The notes below the pieces were generated by a model. It worked only from the letters and a program-made list of their open reading frames with translations. It made no database searches and was not told the DNA's origin. Positions 1-6,051 of a stretch of 10,251 nt of DNA are shown one piece after another. Every line of letters starts with the position of its first letter. Positions within the stretch are counted from its first letter, which is position 1. Where the stretch lies: the NCBI GenBank assembly GCA_002373775.1, contig DFJW01000114.1, positions 1 to 10,251 of the forward strand, read 5' to 3'. A program made the translations under genes and the position numbers. This DNA is from Ruminococcus flavefaciens. Its GTDB lineage: Bacteria > Bacillota > Clostridia > Oscillospirales > Ruminococcaceae.

Positions 1-1962
1 ATGCTCAGAGATGCTCTTAACTACTACTATCAGAACCGTTCAGGTGTAGATATCGAAGCTGAATACATCACATCCGGCAACAAGACAACTCTCGCTCACC
101 AGGGCGGTCACTATCCTAAGGATTTGGCATACGTTCAGTCTGAGTGGGTTAAGTCCTACGGTCAGACTTTTGACGGAGACAAGACATACCAGATCGACGG
201 TGTCGGCGGTTGGTACGACGCTGGTGACCACGGTAAGTACGTTGTTAACGGTGGTATCTCAGTATGGACACTCCAGAACATGTTCGAGAGAGCTAAGGCT
301 CACGGCGAAGAGGCTAAGTTCAACGACGGCAAGACAATGGCTATCCCGCAGAGCTATTCTGCTGGTACAGTAAAGTTCGACGGTACAGGTTCACCTGATA
401 TCCTCGACGAGGCAAGAGTTGAGCTCGAGTGGATGTTCAACATGATCGTTTCTTCAAGCGATCCTTACTACGGCAAGGAATACGCTGGTTTCGTATACCA
501 CAAGCTCCACGACCACAAGTGGACAGGTCTTGCTACAAAGCCTTGGGACTACGCAGGCGAGACACTCGCTGACGGTTCAAAGGGCTGGGGCACAACTCGT
601 ATAGTTAAGCCTCCGACGTACGCTGCTACATTCAACATGATCGCTTGTGCTGCACAGGCTGCTCGTCTCTGGGAGCCTTATGATTCAGCATTTGCTAAGA
701 AGTGCCTTGACAACGCTAAGGCTTCATGGGATGCTATCATGAAGTATGAGAGCAAGTGGAATATCGCTTCAGGCAACTCTGGCACAGATCCTCGTTTTGC
801 TCCTCTTGACCAGGCTATCGGCGGCGGTGCTTACGGTGACTCCTATGTAGGTGACGATGCTTACTGGGCAGCTTGTGAGCTCTTCTCAACAACTGGCGAC
901 AGCACATACTATGACTTCCTCAAGAAGTATTCTAACCCCAACGATTCATCCGGAAACGATGCTGCATTCAAGGTTACAACAAGCCTTGGCGGCGGTGAGA
1001 ACAACGGTTCATTCAGCTCATTCAACTGGGGTTGTACAGCTGGTCTGGGAACACTCTCACTCCTCCTCAGCGAGAACACAAATGATGCTGATAAGGCTAC
1101 TATCGAAGCAAGCGTAACAAAGGCTGCTGACACATATATGGCTCAGATGGCTAAGTCCGGTATGGGTATTCCTTATGTTGGTGCTACATTTACAGATCCT
1201 GTAAACATAGGACCTGATCCGATCACAGGTTATGAGTGGGGTTCAAACTCCTTCGTTATCAACAATGCTATCGTTATGGCTTATGCTTACGATATCAACG
1301 GCACAAATGAGTACTTCTCTGGTGTTACAGAGGCTATGGACTACATCCTCGGACGTAACGGTAATGGCTTCTCTTATGTAACAGGCTACGGCGAATACTG
1401 CGAGAAGAATCCTCACCACAGATTTTGGTCATATGAGCTCGACCACAGCTTCCCGATGGCTCCTGCTGGTGTAATGTCCGGTGGTCCTGGCGCAGGACTC
1501 CAGGATCCTTACGTTGGCGGTCTCGGCTACGAGAGAGGAAAGGTTGCTTCTCAGAAGTGCTTCGTTGACTCTATCGAAGCTTGGTCTGTAAACGAGGTTA
1601 CAATCAACTGGAACGCTCCGTTTGCTTGGGTAACATCATTCCTCGAGGACGAAGCTGCTGATGCTCCGGCTCCCGGCGAAACAAGGCCTTCACAGGAGTC
1701 TTCAGAGAACCTCAAGGTTACTCTCTGGGGCGATGCTAACTGCGATAAGGAAGTTAACATGGCTGACGCTGTTCTCATCATGCAGTCACTCTCAAATCCT
1801 GATGTATACGGTGAGGGCAAGCCTGACGGTATCACAAAGCAGGGTATGATCAACGGCGACGTTTATGATAACGGTGACGGTATCACAGTTAACGACGCAA
1901 GCTCTATCCAGTCTTATAAGCTCGAACTCATCAATGAGCTCCCTGAGTCTTACAAGAAGTAA
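1..1962 (+). CDS. Dockerin-bearing family 9 glycoside hydrolase (cellulase), 5' truncated by window edge
   Basis: This is a secreted beta-1,4-glucanase of family GH9 that would be anchored in a cellulosome. The reading frame is open from the first base; the ATG at position 1 is probably internal, because no signal peptide is present and the catalytic domain has already begun. Numbering from base 1, the catalytic domain spans about residues 1-550. It holds WYDAGDHGKY (71-80), where D73 and D76 are the nucleophilic-water aspartates of the family. It also holds the His signature VTGYG...NPHHR (460-474) and NEVTINWNAP (531-540), where E532 is the expected catalytic acid. A Pro/Ser/Glu linker (about 551-571) leads to a dockerin (about 574-645). 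Its first calcium loop is GDANCDKEVNMAD and its second, 13-residue loop is GDVYDNGDGITVND. Any carbohydrate-binding or Ig-like module lies upstream of the window. Codon choice is strongly biased (AAG, GCT, CTC, ACA) and resembles the ribosomal genes here, suggesting high expression. Endo versus processive action cannot be told. Confidence 0.96.
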   Translation: MLRDALNYYYQNRSGVDIEAEYITSGNKTTLAHQGGHYPKDLAYVQSEWVKSYGQTFDGDKTYQIDGVGGWYDAGDHGKYVVNGGISVWTLQNMFERAKAHGEEAKFNDGKTMAIPQSYSAGTVKFDGTGSPDILDEARVELEWMFNMIVSSSDPYYGKEYAGFVYHKLHDHKWTGLATKPWDYAGETLADGSKGWGTTRIVKPPTYAATFNMIACAAQAARLWEPYDSAFAKKCLDNAKASWDAIMKYESKWNIASGNSGTDPRFAPLDQAIGGGAYGDSYVGDDAYWAACELFSTTGDSTYYDFLKKYSNPNDSSGNDAAFKVTTSLGGGENNGSFSSFNWGCTAGLGTLSLLLSENTNDADKATIEASVTKAADTYMAQMAKSGMGIPYVGATFTDPVNIGPDPITGYEWGSNSFVINNAIVMAYAYDINGTNEYFSGVTEAMDYILGRNGNGFSYVTGYGEYCEKNPHHRFWSYELDHSFPMAPAGVMSGGPGAGLQDPYVGGLGYERGKVASQKCFVDSIEAWSVNEVTINWNAPFAWVTSFLEDEAADAPAPGETRPSQESSENLKVTLWGDANCDKEVNMADAVLIMQSLSNPDVYGEGKPDGITKQGMINGDVYDNGDGITVNDASSIQSYKLELINELPESYKK

Positions 1963-1977
1963 TCAATACAATAAATT

Positions 1978-2005
1978 AGGGAACGCTTCGGCGTTCCCTT
2001 TTTTT
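1978..2005 (+). terminator. Rho-independent terminator of the GH9 gene
   Basis: A perfect 9-bp stem (AGGGAACGC / GCGTTCCCT) closed by a stable TTCG tetraloop is followed by seven T residues. It starts 15 bases after the GH9 stop codon and is a textbook intrinsic terminator. Confidence 0.95.
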
Positions 2006-2006
2006 G

Positions 2007-2038
2007 TAATTAGCCCCCGTCAAACTGGAGGCTAATTA
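2007..2038. repeat. Inverted repeat between convergent genes
   Basis: Perfect 9-bp arms TAATTAGCC and GGCTAATTA are separated by 14 bases and lie directly after the GH9 terminator. No T-tract follows on either strand, so it is not a convincing terminator. It may protect the transcript end or be a relic; no function is assigned. Confidence 0.5.
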
Positions 2039-2042
2039 TAGA

Positions 2043-2065
2043 AACAGCCGCTTAAAGCGGCTGTT
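2043..2065 (-). terminator. Strong GC-rich hairpin, possible minus-strand terminator
   Basis: The arms AACAGCCGCTT and AAGCGGCTGTT are complementary over 11 bp around one central base, with a practical loop of about 5 bases. On the minus strand it is followed by TTCTATAATT, a weak U-tract. It overlaps the stop codon (2052-2054) of the broken minus-strand reading frame, as expected for the terminator of the gene that once ended here. Directionality is uncertain because the U-tract is poor. Confidence 0.45.
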
Positions 2066-2228
2066 CGAGTTTGTGAACTCTTTCGTATCTGAGATCAATT
2101 CCGTACTTGCTGAGTTCATTTTCATGTTGCGATTCCGATGTCGCTGATACATATTAATCATCATCTCTTTCCAGCAGATCGCCGAATGAATACTCAGACG
2201 TTACGTTTTCGAATGCCGCATCATCTGA
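2052..2228 (-). pseudogene. Remnant of the 3' end of an unidentified minus-strand gene
   Basis: One minus-strand frame reads as protein-like text but has no start codon and is cut by an in-frame TAA at 2154-2156. Before the stop it gives DDAAFENVTSEYSFGDLLE followed by RDDD. After the stop it continues in the same frame with pieces such as ENELSKYGIDLRYERVHKL and ends at TAA just inside a hairpin. The composition of the second half (charged, aromatic, leucine spacing) looks like a genuine protein C-terminus. I do not recognise the family. Its upstream edge coincides with the edge of the 110-bp repeat, as if a deletion joined a promoter to the tail of another gene. Alternatives are a non-coding RNA or chance. 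Confidence 0.35.
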
Positions 2229-2335
2229 AATGCGAGGGTGTTTATTTATACACTTTCATTTTAACATATCTTTCCAAAAAGCCATGAGCCAAGTGGCTCA
2301 TTTTTGAGCTAAATTCTTTTCAACATTTTTGTGCA
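2226..2335. repeat. Imperfect direct repeat, copy A (partner at 5256-5366)
   Basis: About 110 bp align with 5256-5366 in the same orientation, with roughly 16 mismatches and one single-base gap by manual alignment (about 85% identity). The most conserved block is the central 25 bases around the palindrome at 2284-2301. The repeat ends at TTTCA (minus-strand sense), exactly where the ribosome binding site begins in copy B. Copy A has no intact gene behind it on the minus strand. No transposase, target duplication or terminal inverted repeat accompanies it, so it is described as a duplicated promoter/leader segment and not as an insertion sequence. Confidence 0.85.
2258..2301 (-). promoter_or_regulatory. 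Orphan promoter with 18-bp palindromic operator in repeat copy A
   Basis: On the minus strand an extended -10 TGTTAAAAT (hexamer 2258-2263) has no recognisable -35 at 17 bp spacing (2281-2286). Instead the perfect palindrome ATGAGCCAAGTGGCTCAT (2284-2301) touches the -35 position and is centred at about -41.5 from a start predicted near 2251. The geometry suggests an activator-dependent promoter. Flanking A and T runs mean it could also act as a bidirectional terminator. It reads into the gene remnant, not into an intact gene. Confidence 0.45.
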
Positions 2336-2357
2336 GTTACCGCTTCAGCCGTCATTG

Positions 2358-2389
2358 AAAAATCAGGCAGCCCTGAATGGCTGCCTGAT
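2358..2389 (-). terminator. Terminator of the LRR protein-peptide operon
   Basis: Read on the minus strand, an 11-bp perfect stem (ATCAGGCAGCC / GGCTGCCTGAT) with a 6-base loop is followed by a run of T. It lies 9 bases past the stop codon of the 32-residue peptide gene. It closes the two-gene unit cleanly and supports the peptide gene being part of the transcript. Confidence 0.92.
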
Positions 2390-2398
2390 GCTTTCTGT

Positions 2399-2497
2399 TT
2401 ACTGTGGTTCAACTTCGGGAACGCTTGTGGTGATAACGTCCTCACTCTCGAACTCAACTATCTCCATTTCTGGGGTAGTATACTTTTCTTTCATCAT
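2399..2497 (-). CDS. 32-residue acidic peptide, unknown function
   Basis: A short gene lies between the large LRR/dockerin gene (37-base gap) and a strong terminator, so it should be co-transcribed. A good ribosome binding site, AAAGGAG (about 2502-2508), precedes two consecutive ATG codons. The first gives 4 bases of spacing from GGAG and the second, at 2494, gives 7, so the true start may be the second. The peptide begins MMKEKYTTPEMEIVEFESED and then reads VITTSVPEVEPQ. It is very acidic and has no signal peptide, membrane segment or cysteine. The YTTPEM stretch resembles the YxxPx[L/M] motif recognised in leader peptides of some RiPPs, notably lasso peptides. However, no core-like tail or maturation enzyme is present nearby, so that reading is speculative. 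From memory, short proteins with a similar YxxPE...EDVITTS pattern recur as hypothetical proteins in ruminococci; this was not checked. The match of RBS, codons and terminator makes a real gene likely. Confidence 0.72.
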   Translation of the reverse strand: MMKEKYTTPEMEIVEFESEDVITTSVPEVEPQ

Positions 2498-2534
2498 AAA
2501 ACTCCTTTCAGATAATTCAGCCGCAGTCCATGCA

Positions 2535-5240
2535 TCAAGGGTACCTGTAGTCGATCACTCCCTCAATTTCGATGGAATTGTAATTCTTCGCAGCCATTGC
2601 GTAAACGTAAATAGCCTTAGCCACGTTCTTCAGCTCATCGCTGGCAGTAGTGCTTTCAAGAGCACGTTTCACATACATCATCGGGCTAAAACTGTACATT
2701 ACCGGTCCGCCATCGTCCATTGTCAGTGTATGGAGCTCGGTGAGTTCATGAGCGGCAATGTTGGGTATCTCGTAAAAATTACCGTATTTGCTGGTTTGCA
2801 GGTCCAGCGTCTGATTGTCCAGCTTGATAGTGCTGTTATCGGAATATACTCTGATACTTGTCTTTGTATCAAGCACGAGAGAGAGCTTTATCTTGCTGTC
2901 AAGACTGCCGGCTAACTCATCCAGCTCATCGGTATTTATATCTTCAATACCCTCAATGCTGTAGTCTGTGCCGTTGAAATAGTTGGATGCTGCCTTGCAG
3001 TAATTGTCAAGAGAGTTTACCAGCGCATCTGTATACTTGTTTGTGGACTTGTAATTGCTTATGTAGTCAGCAATAGAGTACTCGATAGTCTTGTCATCGT
3101 CGAGGACATAGCTTGAATTTCTGATGTCAAGGAGGTTGTCATTCTCATCATAGAGCCTGAGTGTTACCTTGTCGTTCATCTGAGTTGCATCTACATAGTA
3201 GCTCAGCATATAGGAGCCGTCCTCATATTTTTTAGAATACGGCGTTTTACCATGATAATAGGTAATGCCGTATCTTGTATACTTGTAGTTTTCGAAGTCG
3301 GTTATAACTACCTCGCCGGAGGGACCGTCAAGGACTGCCTTTTTAGCGTTTTCGCCAAGGTTCACCTGGAAGTTCACACCGATAGAACCGTCAAGGGTAA
3401 GTGATGCACCTATTACATAGTTGTCGGAATAGAGGTATTTTCCTGTTTTCTTCCAATTGTCATCAAATTCAGGTACATTGCCATACACCGGGAAGGGACC
3501 ATAAACCCCGTTACAGTCTGCCTGATACAGCGTAAAGATGTCCTTTTTGTCTACACCGTCACCGGGGCAGAAAACGTCTCCGACTTTTTCGATGTATTCT
3601 TTTTCTGCTGCCGAAAGTTCGACCTGTCCGTTCACATATTGATACAAGTAATCTGCATCGAGAAGATCTAAACACTTATCACCATTCACATCACCAAGCA
3701 TATAATCGCCGTTTACGAAGTTAGCATAAACTTTCGAGAGGTAATCCTTAGGTACATATGTATCTCCGGAAGTATCTGCATTGTACAGTTTACCCCTCAA
3801 GCCGTCCTCATCTTTTATTATGGTTTTTACGATACGGGCTGGTTGGCCGTATGCTGTAACAGTAACAGTCACAGGATTGGCGGCATTTGCAAGAGTGAAT
3901 GGATAGTCAAAGCTGTAGAAATATGAATCTATATTTGCAGCATCGAAGTCATTTTCCCTTGTGTAGGTCACATCTCCGTCAGCCCCGCTGAACGTCACTG
4001 AATCAACGTCATGGGGCAGCAGCATATTGAACCGCAGTGCAGAATCATCTATGCACTCAACTTTATTCACCTTTGGCAGGGCAAGCGTATAGGGTTCGAG
4101 TATATACGGATCGTCCTCTGTTCCGGTGCCGGTGGCTATCTCAACACCTGCAATGATGCTGTCTGTCGGCTCATCGCCGTATCTCACGCAGTTGATGTCA
4201 AGTTCATCAGGCTCCGCAGAGCCGTCAACTATGTTTGCAAGAGTATAGACATTAACATTTTCCAGATTATAAGTCGATATTTTGTAATAATAACCAGAGC
4301 CGTTGTTCTCACTGATTCTGTATATTCCTGAGAATTTCTGGATGTCCCAGCCTTGTTCATTGCAGACCTCGAACTGGACATAGACATCATTAAGGACCAG
4401 TGCATTATCATAGCTTATAACGATGTCATCTACCGGTCCTGTTTCAGGATCAAGGGTGTATACTTCTCCTTCTATTATTGTGTCTTTGGAATTGGATGTA
4501 AGATAACCCGGATAACCCGGAAGGTCAATGCGGGCGTATGTACTATCGTAGCCCAATGTCAAGTTACACTTAGTTCCGTTTCCACCAACGAGTGTTGCAC
4601 AGCCATTAAACATATCAGAAGAATTGCTGACCTTATTCATGTCCCATAAGGAGGAAACTGTTATCGTTTTCAGTTTATTACACCCTGAAAACATCGAAGA
4701 ACAGTTCGTCACATTGCTTGTATTCATTTTGCTGAGATTCAGCGAGGTAAGGCTGGTACAGCCATTAAACATATTGGAAATATTTTTTAGACTGCCGCTG
4801 CTGAAGTCTGGGAGTATAACTGAGTAAAGATTTGGGAAGCCGGAAAACATGGAGTCAGATCTTTCAACCTTGCTTGCATCTGCTTTTGAAAGGTCTATGC
4901 TGGTAAGTTTGCTTGATCCATACACCATTCTATCTATCGTATAGAGGTCATTAAAAAGATATGAACAATCCTGCGGAAGAACGCAATTTTCAGTAGCTAT
5001 GATCTTTTTGACGCCACTTATGGGATCAGCCCCCATTACCAAGCCGGAAATCGAGCCGGAGGTCATTTCTCCGTCGAGAGTCAGCACACCTGTTGCACTG
5101 TCGAAATAGATGCTGTCAGCAGCCTTTGCTGTGACAGAGGTGTTTTTCAGCGGTGAAACTCCCGCTACAGGCGGAACAGCTCCTCCAACTATCGCCAGCG
5201 AGAGGACTGCCGCAGCAGTGCGTTTCATCAATTTTTTCAT
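2535..5240 (-). CDS. Secreted BspA-like (DUF285) leucine-rich repeat protein with internal dockerin
   Basis: This is a large extracellular protein, probably attached to the cellulosome or cell surface through its dockerin; the ligand is unknown. The start is ATG at 5240, with AAAAGGAG eight bases upstream. A GTG three codons earlier lies within that RBS and is rejected. Counting from this ATG (901 aa), residues 1 to about 40 form a Gram-positive signal peptide (MKKLMKR, hydrophobic core, cleavage probably near AKA-A). Residues about 90-220 hold DUF285-type repeats with units such as SNMFNGCTSLTSLNLSKMNT and SSMFSGCNKLKTI. A central beta-rich region follows. A dockerin lies at about 514-575, with first loop GDVNGDKCLDLLD and second, 13-residue loop GDVFCPGDGVDKKD. 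The C-terminal part (about 605-885) starts IGASLTLDGSIGVNF and ends AIYVYAMAAKNY, a module I recall from clostridial surface proteins but cannot name. The internal position of the dockerin is unusual, as most are terminal. No catalytic motif is seen. The gene is followed by the small peptide gene and sits directly downstream of the three-gene signalling operon. Confidence 0.9.
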   Translation of the reverse strand: MKKLMKRTAAAVLSLAIVGGAVPPVAGVSPLKNTSVTAKAADSIYFDSATGVLTLDGEMTSGSISGLVMGADPISGVKKIIATENCVLPQDCSYLFNDLYTIDRMVYGSSKLTSIDLSKADASKVERSDSMFSGFPNLYSVILPDFSSGSLKNISNMFNGCTSLTSLNLSKMNTSNVTNCSSMFSGCNKLKTITVSSLWDMNKVSNSSDMFNGCATLVGGNGTKCNLTLGYDSTYARIDLPGYPGYLTSNSKDTIIEGEVYTLDPETGPVDDIVISYDNALVLNDVYVQFEVCNEQGWDIQKFSGIYRISENNGSGYYYKISTYNLENVNVYTLANIVDGSAEPDELDINCVRYGDEPTDSIIAGVEIATGTGTEDDPYILEPYTLALPKVNKVECIDDSALRFNMLLPHDVDSVTFSGADGDVTYTRENDFDAANIDSYFYSFDYPFTLANAANPVTVTVTAYGQPARIVKTIIKDEDGLRGKLYNADTSGDTYVPKDYLSKVYANFVNGDYMLGDVNGDKCLDLLDADYLYQYVNGQVELSAAEKEYIEKVGDVFCPGDGVDKKDIFTLYQADCNGVYGPFPVYGNVPEFDDNWKKTGKYLYSDNYVIGASLTLDGSIGVNFQVNLGENAKKAVLDGPSGEVVITDFENYKYTRYGITYYHGKTPYSKKYEDGSYMLSYYVDATQMNDKVTLRLYDENDNLLDIRNSSYVLDDDKTIEYSIADYISNYKSTNKYTDALVNSLDNYCKAASNYFNGTDYSIEGIEDINTDELDELAGSLDSKIKLSLVLDTKTSIRVYSDNSTIKLDNQTLDLQTSKYGNFYEIPNIAAHELTELHTLTMDDGGPVMYSFSPMMYVKRALESTTASDELKNVAKAIYVYAMAAKNYNSIEIEGVIDYRYP

Positions 5241-5255
5241 ATAGATCACTCCTTT

Positions 5256-5366
5256 TGAAATATGAGGGGATTTATTTATACATATTTATTTTACCATATC
5301 TGTCCAAAAAGCGCATGAGCCAAGTGGCTCATTTTTCAGCCAAATATTTTTTGATATTTTTGTGCA
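5256..5366. repeat. Imperfect direct repeat, copy B (partner at 2226-2335)
   Basis: This is the second copy of the ~110-bp repeat, in the same orientation and 3,030 bases from copy A. It lies immediately upstream of the LRR/dockerin gene: its gene-proximal end meets the ribosome binding site (5249-5256). It therefore covers the whole promoter and leader of that gene. The conserved core holds the 18-bp palindrome and the extended -10; divergence is concentrated at the edges. Confidence 0.85.
5288..5332 (-). promoter_or_regulatory. Promoter and palindromic operator of the LRR/dockerin gene
   Basis: On the minus strand an extended -10 TGGTAAAAT (hexamer 5288-5293) predicts a start near 5281, giving a 5' leader of about 40 bases. 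At 17 bp spacing the -35 position (5311-5316) does not match consensus. The perfect palindrome ATGAGCCAAGTGGCTCAT (5315-5332) abuts it and is centred near -42, the place where class II activators bind. Its core TGAGCCA-AG-TGGCTCA has the 7-2-7 spacing known for NarL-family regulators. The element is flanked by A5 and T5 runs, so a role as a bidirectional terminator cannot be excluded. Confidence 0.5.
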
Positions 5367-5370
5367 TTAT

Positions 5371-5402
5371 AGATAAAGAGGACTGGCTTTTCACCAGTCC
5401 TC
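5371..5402 (-). terminator. Terminator of the signalling operon
   Basis: Five bases beyond the response-regulator stop codon, the minus strand forms a perfect 9-bp stem (GAGGACTGG / CCAGTCCTC) with a 7-base loop, followed by TTTATCT. The U-tract is interrupted, so some read-through into the LRR gene downstream is possible. Confidence 0.75.
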
Positions 5403-5406
5403 CAAC

Positions 5407-6051
5407 TCATTTTTCACCTTCAATATCCCGGTTGTTTATCACCAGTCCGCCGCCTCTTGCTCTTATGGCAAGCTGCAAACGGCTCTTGAAGCCTGTTTTC
5501 GCCAGCATTTCGGAAATATGCCGCTTTACCGTGCTTGCTGACATATAAAGCCGCTCTCCGATCTCCTTGTTGGATGCCCCGGAAACAAGCTCTCGGAGTA
5601 CTTCAAGCTCAGCGGATGTCAGCTCGGTACTGACGATGTTTCCGAACTGTACCGCAGGCATACTCAAAGGATAAATTGATTCGCCCGCCATTGTCCTGTC
5701 CATTATCTCGATCAGCGGCTGCTCCTGCACTTCCTTGTGCCAGAAACTCTCAACGCCGATCTCCTTAGCCCTGTCGATGTAGGAAACTTCCGGCATGGAT
5801 GTGACGATCATTATTTTGGTCTCCGGACACTTTTCCTTAATAAGCTTTGCTGCATCTAAACCGTCCATGCCGCTGCCCATTACAACGTCCATGAGCACAA
5901 GATCTATATCCTCTTCAAGACATACCGCGACCGCATCCTCAGCCGAAACAGCCATGCCTGCTATTTCGTAATCCCCTGAATCCTTTACCGCTTTCTCGAA
6001 CATCTGACGGACCATTTTCTGGTCATCAGCGATCAGTACTTTATATGCCAT
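5407..6051 (-). CDS. NarL/LuxR-family response regulator
   Basis: This is a 214-residue cytoplasmic transcription regulator activated by phosphotransfer. The receiver domain (about 1-122) has the acidic pair D9-D10, the phosphoacceptor D55 in LVLMDVVMG, T84/S85 and K106, so it looks fully functional. The C-terminal LuxR-type helix-turn-helix (about 143-200) contains LTSAELEVLRELVSG, the helix NKEIGERLYMS and the recognition helix STVKRHISEML. Length and layout are normal for the NarL family. AGGAGG lies eight bases before the ATG, inside the end of the kinase gene. The kinase stop codon directly precedes this ATG with no gap, so the two are translationally coupled. It is the last gene of the operon. 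The adjacent palindrome at 5315-5332 is a plausible target, which is inference. Confidence 0.95.
   Translation of the reverse strand: MAYKVLIADDQKMVRQMFEKAVKDSGDYEIAGMAVSAEDAVAVCLEEDIDLVLMDVVMGSGMDGLDAAKLIKEKCPETKIMIVTSMPEVSYIDRAKEIGVESFWHKEVQEQPLIEIMDRTMAGESIYPLSMPAVQFGNIVSTELTSAELEVLRELVSGASNKEIGERLYMSASTVKRHISEMLAKTGFKSRLQLAIRARGGGLVINNRDIEGEK

Noticed and set aside
2399..2497. Lasso-peptide precursor
   Set aside because: Only the YxxP-like leader motif fits. There is no Gly/Ala/Ser plus ring-forming Asp/Glu core, and no protease or cyclase gene is nearby.
2331..2915. 194-codon plus-strand open frame
   Set aside because: It lies antisense to the well-supported LRR and peptide genes, has no ribosome binding site, and its translation has no domain-like pattern.
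5315..5332. The palindrome as only a bidirectional terminator
   Set aside because: Flanking A5/T5 runs allow it, so it is not excluded. However, a dedicated hairpin already ends the upstream operon at 5371-5402, and the position relative to the -10 is conserved in both copies, so a regulatory role is preferred.
2226..5366. Composite transposon or insertion sequence bounded by the direct repeats
   Set aside because: There is no transposase or integrase, no terminal inverted repeats and no target duplication. Each repeat contains promoter elements, so a duplicated regulatory module explains it better.
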